DNA from: JBBQIY01 sp964618405
Lineage (GTDB): Bacteria; Verrucomicrobiota; Kiritimatiellia; RFP12; UBA3636
DNA: 16,873 bases
Assembly: GCA_964618405.1 (NCBI GenBank)
Contig: CAZUAY010000052.1
Coordinates: forward strand, 1-16,873
Reading direction: 5' to 3'
Position 1 is the stretch's first letter; each line of letters begins with the position of its first letter. This document shows positions 13,939 to 16,873 of this stretch, piece by piece. A program made the translations under genes and the position numbers. The notes below the pieces were generated by a model that was not told the DNA's origin, made no database searches, and worked only from the letters and a program-made list of their open reading frames with translations.

Positions 13939-13944
13939 GCGGAA
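13938..13944. repeat. AGCGGAA direct repeat, right border of restriction-modification cassette
   Basis: This is the second copy of the 7-base word found at the gyrB stop (11576-11582). It begins in the endonuclease stop codon. Removing 11583-13944 would leave gyrB directly followed by CAATACG and the gyrA ribosome binding site. Confidence 0.5.
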
Positions 13945-13969
13945 CAATACGTTATTTTAGGGGATACTT

Positions 13970-16753
13970 ATGAGCGAAGATAAAAACAACCAGAATCAGA
14001 ATACATCGGAAATCGTAGTCGAGGCAACGGATGCCGACGCTCGCATGCCGGAGAAGGGCGTCACGCCGATTAATATTGAAGACGAGATGCAGAACTCGTA
14101 CATCGACTATTCGATGTCGGTGATCGTCGGACGCGCGTTGCCGGATGCACGTGACGGATTGAAGCCTGTGCATCGTCGCTGCCTTTTCGCAATGAGCGAA
14201 CTGAACAACACGCATGATAAACCGCATAAGAAATCGGCCCGTGTGGTCGGTGACGTCATGGGTAAATATCATCCGCACGGTGATACGTCGATTTACGATA
14301 CGATTGTGCGAATGGCTCAACCGTTTTCGATGCGTTATCAGCTTGTGGACGGCCACGGTAACTTTGGTTCGATCGACGGTGACGGCGCGGCCGCGATGCG
14401 ATACACCGAAGTGCGCATGCAGCGCATGGCGGAGGACATGCTGGAGGATCTCGAAAAAGAAACGGTCGACATGGGGCCGAACTATGACGAGACGCTCATG
14501 CAACCGCTGGTGCTGCCTTCCAAGATCCCGAATCTTTTGCTCAACGGCTCAACCGGCATCGCGGTTGGTATGGCGACGAACATCCCACCGCACAACCTCA
14601 GGGAACTGTGCGATGCGGTGCTGCACCTCGTTGCCAATCCGCAGTGCACGATCGATGATTTGATGCGCTTTGTGAAAGGGCCGGACTTCCCAACGGCCGG
14701 CATCATTTGCGGCATGAACCCGATTGCTTCGATGTACAAAACGGGCCGAGGCGCGATGCGCGTTCGCGGTCGCGCGGAGATTGTTGAACACGGAAACGAT
14801 TCGCGAATCATCATCACCGAGTTGCCGTATATCGTCAACAAGGCGAACATGATCGAGCACATCGCGGAGCTGGTTAAAGAGAAAGTCATTGAAGGCATCC
14901 GGGATATTCGTGACGAATCGAAGTCTGACATCCGCGTGGTGATCGAGCTCAAACGCGATGTTATGCCGCAGGTGATTCTGAACCTCCTCTACAAGCATAC
15001 GCAGTTGCAGACGACGTTTGGTGCGACGATGCTCGCGCTCGATCACGGTCGCCCGAAGGTGATGAATCTCAAGCAGATTCTCCGTTGCTTTGTGGATCAT
15101 CGTGTCGAGGTTATCGGACGGCGGACGAAGTTTGAGTTGCGTAAGGCCCAAGAGCGTTGCCACATTTTGGAAGGCTTTCGGATTGCCATCGATAACATGG
15201 ATGAGATCGTTCACATTATCCGCAGTTCGCGCGACGACGTTGAGGCGCGTGCGCGCATGAACGAGCGCTTCGGACTCAGCGAGCTGCAGTGCAATGCGAT
15301 TTTAGAAATGCGACTGCGGCAGATCACGGGTCTCGCCCGCGACAAGATTGAGACCGAATACAATGCGATTTTATTGCGCATTCAAGATCTCCAAGATATT
15401 TTGGCCAATCCCCAGCGCGTGCTTGATATCATTACGGCCGACTGCATGCAGATCAAGGATAAGTACGGTGATGATCGTCGCACTGAAATTACGTTTGCCG
15501 ATGGCGAAGTGAATATGGAAGACATCATTGCTAACGAGCCCTGCATGGTGACGCTGAGCAACCGCGGTTACGTGAAACGCGTGTCCCTCGCTGAGTTCGA
15601 AGAGCAGGGCAGGGGTGGCAAGGGCAAGAAGGGTGCTAAGCTGAAGGATGGCGATTTCGTGATCAAGGTGTTTACGCCGATGACGCATGATCGCCTGCTC
15701 TTCTTTACCTCGCATGGACGTTTGTTTACTGAAAAAGCTTACCAGATTCCAGAGGCGGACCGCACGTCGTTCGGAAAGCCATTGGTCAATCTGCTGATGC
15801 TGCGCGCGGAGATCGGTGAAGACAAGCGCGATGCCACTGGGAAGCTGCTTGCACCCCGTGCGCCCGAGCGTGTGCTCGACATCATCTCGATCGATGGATT
15901 TGCCGATGACAAGTGCGTATTCTTTGCCACGGCCAAGGGCATTGTTAAGAAGACGCATTTGAGCGAATTCAAGAACGTCCATAAAGCCGGCATCATTGCG
16001 ATCAACATCGATCACGACGATGAGCTCATCGGCGTGACGTTAGTGGAGGATGGCGATGACATGATCCTCGTTACTGCCAATGGCCAATCGGTGCGCTTCA
16101 AGACTTCGGACGTTCGCTCCATGGGACGAGCGGCACGAGGCGTCAGAGGCATACGTTTGGCGGGCGTCAAAATCGTGACGGAAGAGTCTGGCGAGGGCGA
16201 GGAAGTGAACGACGTTGAATCGGCAGAAGTCGAGGTTGCAGTAGGGCCTACGGACTCGCTACGCGCACTCGTGAAGGTCGATTCTGATCCGACGTCGCGC
16301 ATCTTGCTCATCGTCGAGAAGGGCTACGGAAAGTGTACACACTTCGATGCGTATCCGACCCATCGTCGAGGCGGCAAGGGCGTGAAGTCCATCAATACCG
16401 GCGATCGCAACGGCAAGGTTGTTTTCGCGGCGGCAGTGCATCGCGAAACGGCGGCAACGGAAGAGGCTGAGGCTGTGCGAGGCGACTCGATCATGGTCAT
16501 CACTGAAAAGGGCCTCACCATTCGTACGCCTGTTGATTCGATCCGTGAAACGGGTCGTGTGGCCAAGGGCGTTCGCGTGGTGAATGTGGCTGATGATGAC
16601 CAAGTGGTTTCGGCCACGGTTATCGTGAGCGACGGCAGCGAGGATGAAGTGCCGGCGGTTGATGGCGAAGTAGCCGAGGTGGTGCTCAACAGCGAGGCGA
16701 CTGTAATCGAGGCCGAGGCAGATGGCGTAGCTGCTCCGACAAAAACGCCTTAG
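13970..16753 (+). CDS. gyrA: DNA gyrase subunit A
   Basis: GyrA is the DNA cleavage-rejoining and wrapping subunit of gyrase. In 927 aa it has the winged-helix/tower region with H-P-H-G-D (101-105) and catalytic Tyr145 in A-A-M-R-Y-T-E. The C-terminal beta-pinwheel carries a GyrA box Q-G-R-G-G-K-G (546-552), which marks gyrase rather than topoisomerase IV. The quinolone-region residues equivalent to E. coli Ser83 and Asp87 are Thr106 and Asp110. It is longer than E. coli GyrA: it has a 32-residue or so polar, partly acidic N-terminal lead, an acidic insert between pinwheel blades (from about residue 738) and an acidic C-terminal tail. AGGGGA at 13959-13964 sits five bases before the ATG. The gene lies 31 bp after the endonuclease stop with no clear promoter between, so it is probably transcribed through the cassette. 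Confidence 0.97.
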   Translation: MSEDKNNQNQNTSEIVVEATDADARMPEKGVTPINIEDEMQNSYIDYSMSVIVGRALPDARDGLKPVHRRCLFAMSELNNTHDKPHKKSARVVGDVMGKYHPHGDTSIYDTIVRMAQPFSMRYQLVDGHGNFGSIDGDGAAAMRYTEVRMQRMAEDMLEDLEKETVDMGPNYDETLMQPLVLPSKIPNLLLNGSTGIAVGMATNIPPHNLRELCDAVLHLVANPQCTIDDLMRFVKGPDFPTAGIICGMNPIASMYKTGRGAMRVRGRAEIVEHGNDSRIIITELPYIVNKANMIEHIAELVKEKVIEGIRDIRDESKSDIRVVIELKRDVMPQVILNLLYKHTQLQTTFGATMLALDHGRPKVMNLKQILRCFVDHRVEVIGRRTKFELRKAQERCHILEGFRIAIDNMDEIVHIIRSSRDDVEARARMNERFGLSELQCNAILEMRLRQITGLARDKIETEYNAILLRIQDLQDILANPQRVLDIITADCMQIKDKYGDDRRTEITFADGEVNMEDIIANEPCMVTLSNRGYVKRVSLAEFEEQGRGGKGKKGAKLKDGDFVIKVFTPMTHDRLLFFTSHGRLFTEKAYQIPEADRTSFGKPLVNLLMLRAEIGEDKRDATGKLLAPRAPERVLDIISIDGFADDKCVFFATAKGIVKKTHLSEFKNVHKAGIIAINIDHDDELIGVTLVEDGDDMILVTANGQSVRFKTSDVRSMGRAARGVRGIRLAGVKIVTEESGEGEEVNDVESAEVEVAVGPTDSLRALVKVDSDPTSRILLIVEKGYGKCTHFDAYPTHRRGGKGVKSINTGDRNGKVVFAAAVHRETAATEEAEAVRGDSIMVITEKGLTIRTPVDSIRETGRVAKGVRVVNVADDDQVVSATVIVSDGSEDEVPAVDGEVAEVVLNSEATVIEAEADGVAAPTKTP

Positions 16754-16769
16754 GGATCGCACGTGAACG

Positions 16770-16809
16770 TGCCGCTTCCGCTACAGAAATGTGCGGTAGC
16801 GGCATTTTT
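16770..16809 (+). terminator. Intrinsic terminator after gyrA
   Basis: TGCCGCTTCCGC (16770-16781) pairs with GCGGTAGCGGCA (16793-16804), with one T-T mismatch and an 11-nt loop, followed directly by five T's. It lies 16 bases after the gyrA stop and should end the gyrB-R-M-gyrA transcript. Confidence 0.8.
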
Positions 16810-16873
16810 CGTAGAGCCGGGGCGCATTCACGATTCATTGACCGGTCATCAACGGCTACAGGTTTTTCTCCCC

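Noticed and set aside
11578..13969. Transposon or integron carrying the R-M genes
   Set aside because: No transposase, integrase, terminal inverted repeats or attC-like site is visible; only the 7-bp border word supports insertion.

Overview
The window is about 16.9 kb of bacterial chromosome with all genes on the + strand. It holds housekeeping genes (aromatic amino acid biosynthesis and DNA gyrase) interrupted by two accessory two-gene cassettes. Lineage is uncertain. The protein types suggest a Gram-negative bacterium: a signal-peptide protein, an Escherichia-type GyrB with a long insertion near the C-terminus, and a Thermotoga-like DAHP synthase. The intergenic DNA is rich in degenerate 7-nt tandem repeats, and my weak guess is a PVC-type lineage (Kiritimatiellota/Lentisphaerota/Verrucomicrobiota). 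No rRNA or tRNA gene was seen to settle this.

Layout. Positions 1-550 hold no convincing gene: a 53-bp direct repeat, heptamer arrays, two palindromes and a candidate promoter. Positions 551-2410 encode an unrecognised secreted 619-aa protein. Positions 2546-5808 are a tight aromatic operon: prephenate dehydrogenase (tyrA), a fused shikimate dehydrogenase-shikimate kinase (aroE-aroK) and a type I-beta DAHP synthase. The first two overlap by an ATGA and the third starts 6 bp later. Positions 5809-5945 carry a perfect hairpin, an AATTACG heptamer array and a consensus-like promoter. This promoter drives cassette 1 (5946-7689): a small protein of unknown function and a 438-aa protein with an ImmA/IrrE-like C-terminal domain whose zinc-protease motif is lost. 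aroB (3-dehydroquinate synthase) follows at 7764-8849. Positions 8850-9147 hold more heptamer arrays, partly in inverted orientation, and the gyrB promoter region.

Positions 9148-16753 are gyrB and gyrA, separated by cassette 2: a cytosine-5 DNA methyltransferase and an overlapping NotI-family restriction endonuclease. The cassette lies in frame-neutral fashion between the gyrB stop and the gyrA ribosome binding site, and is bounded by the same 7-bp word, AGCGGAA. Its base composition is clearly more AT-rich than the gyrase genes. A hairpin/T-run terminator follows gyrA.

How the genes work together: DAHP synthase, AroB and the AroE-AroK fusion supply steps 1, 2, 4 and 5 of the shikimate pathway, and TyrA draws on prephenate for tyrosine. 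Dehydroquinase, EPSP synthase and chorismate synthase are not in this window. The restriction-modification pair is probably a defence or selfish unit co-transcribed with gyrase. The ImmA-like pair is the best candidate here for an uncharacterised system.
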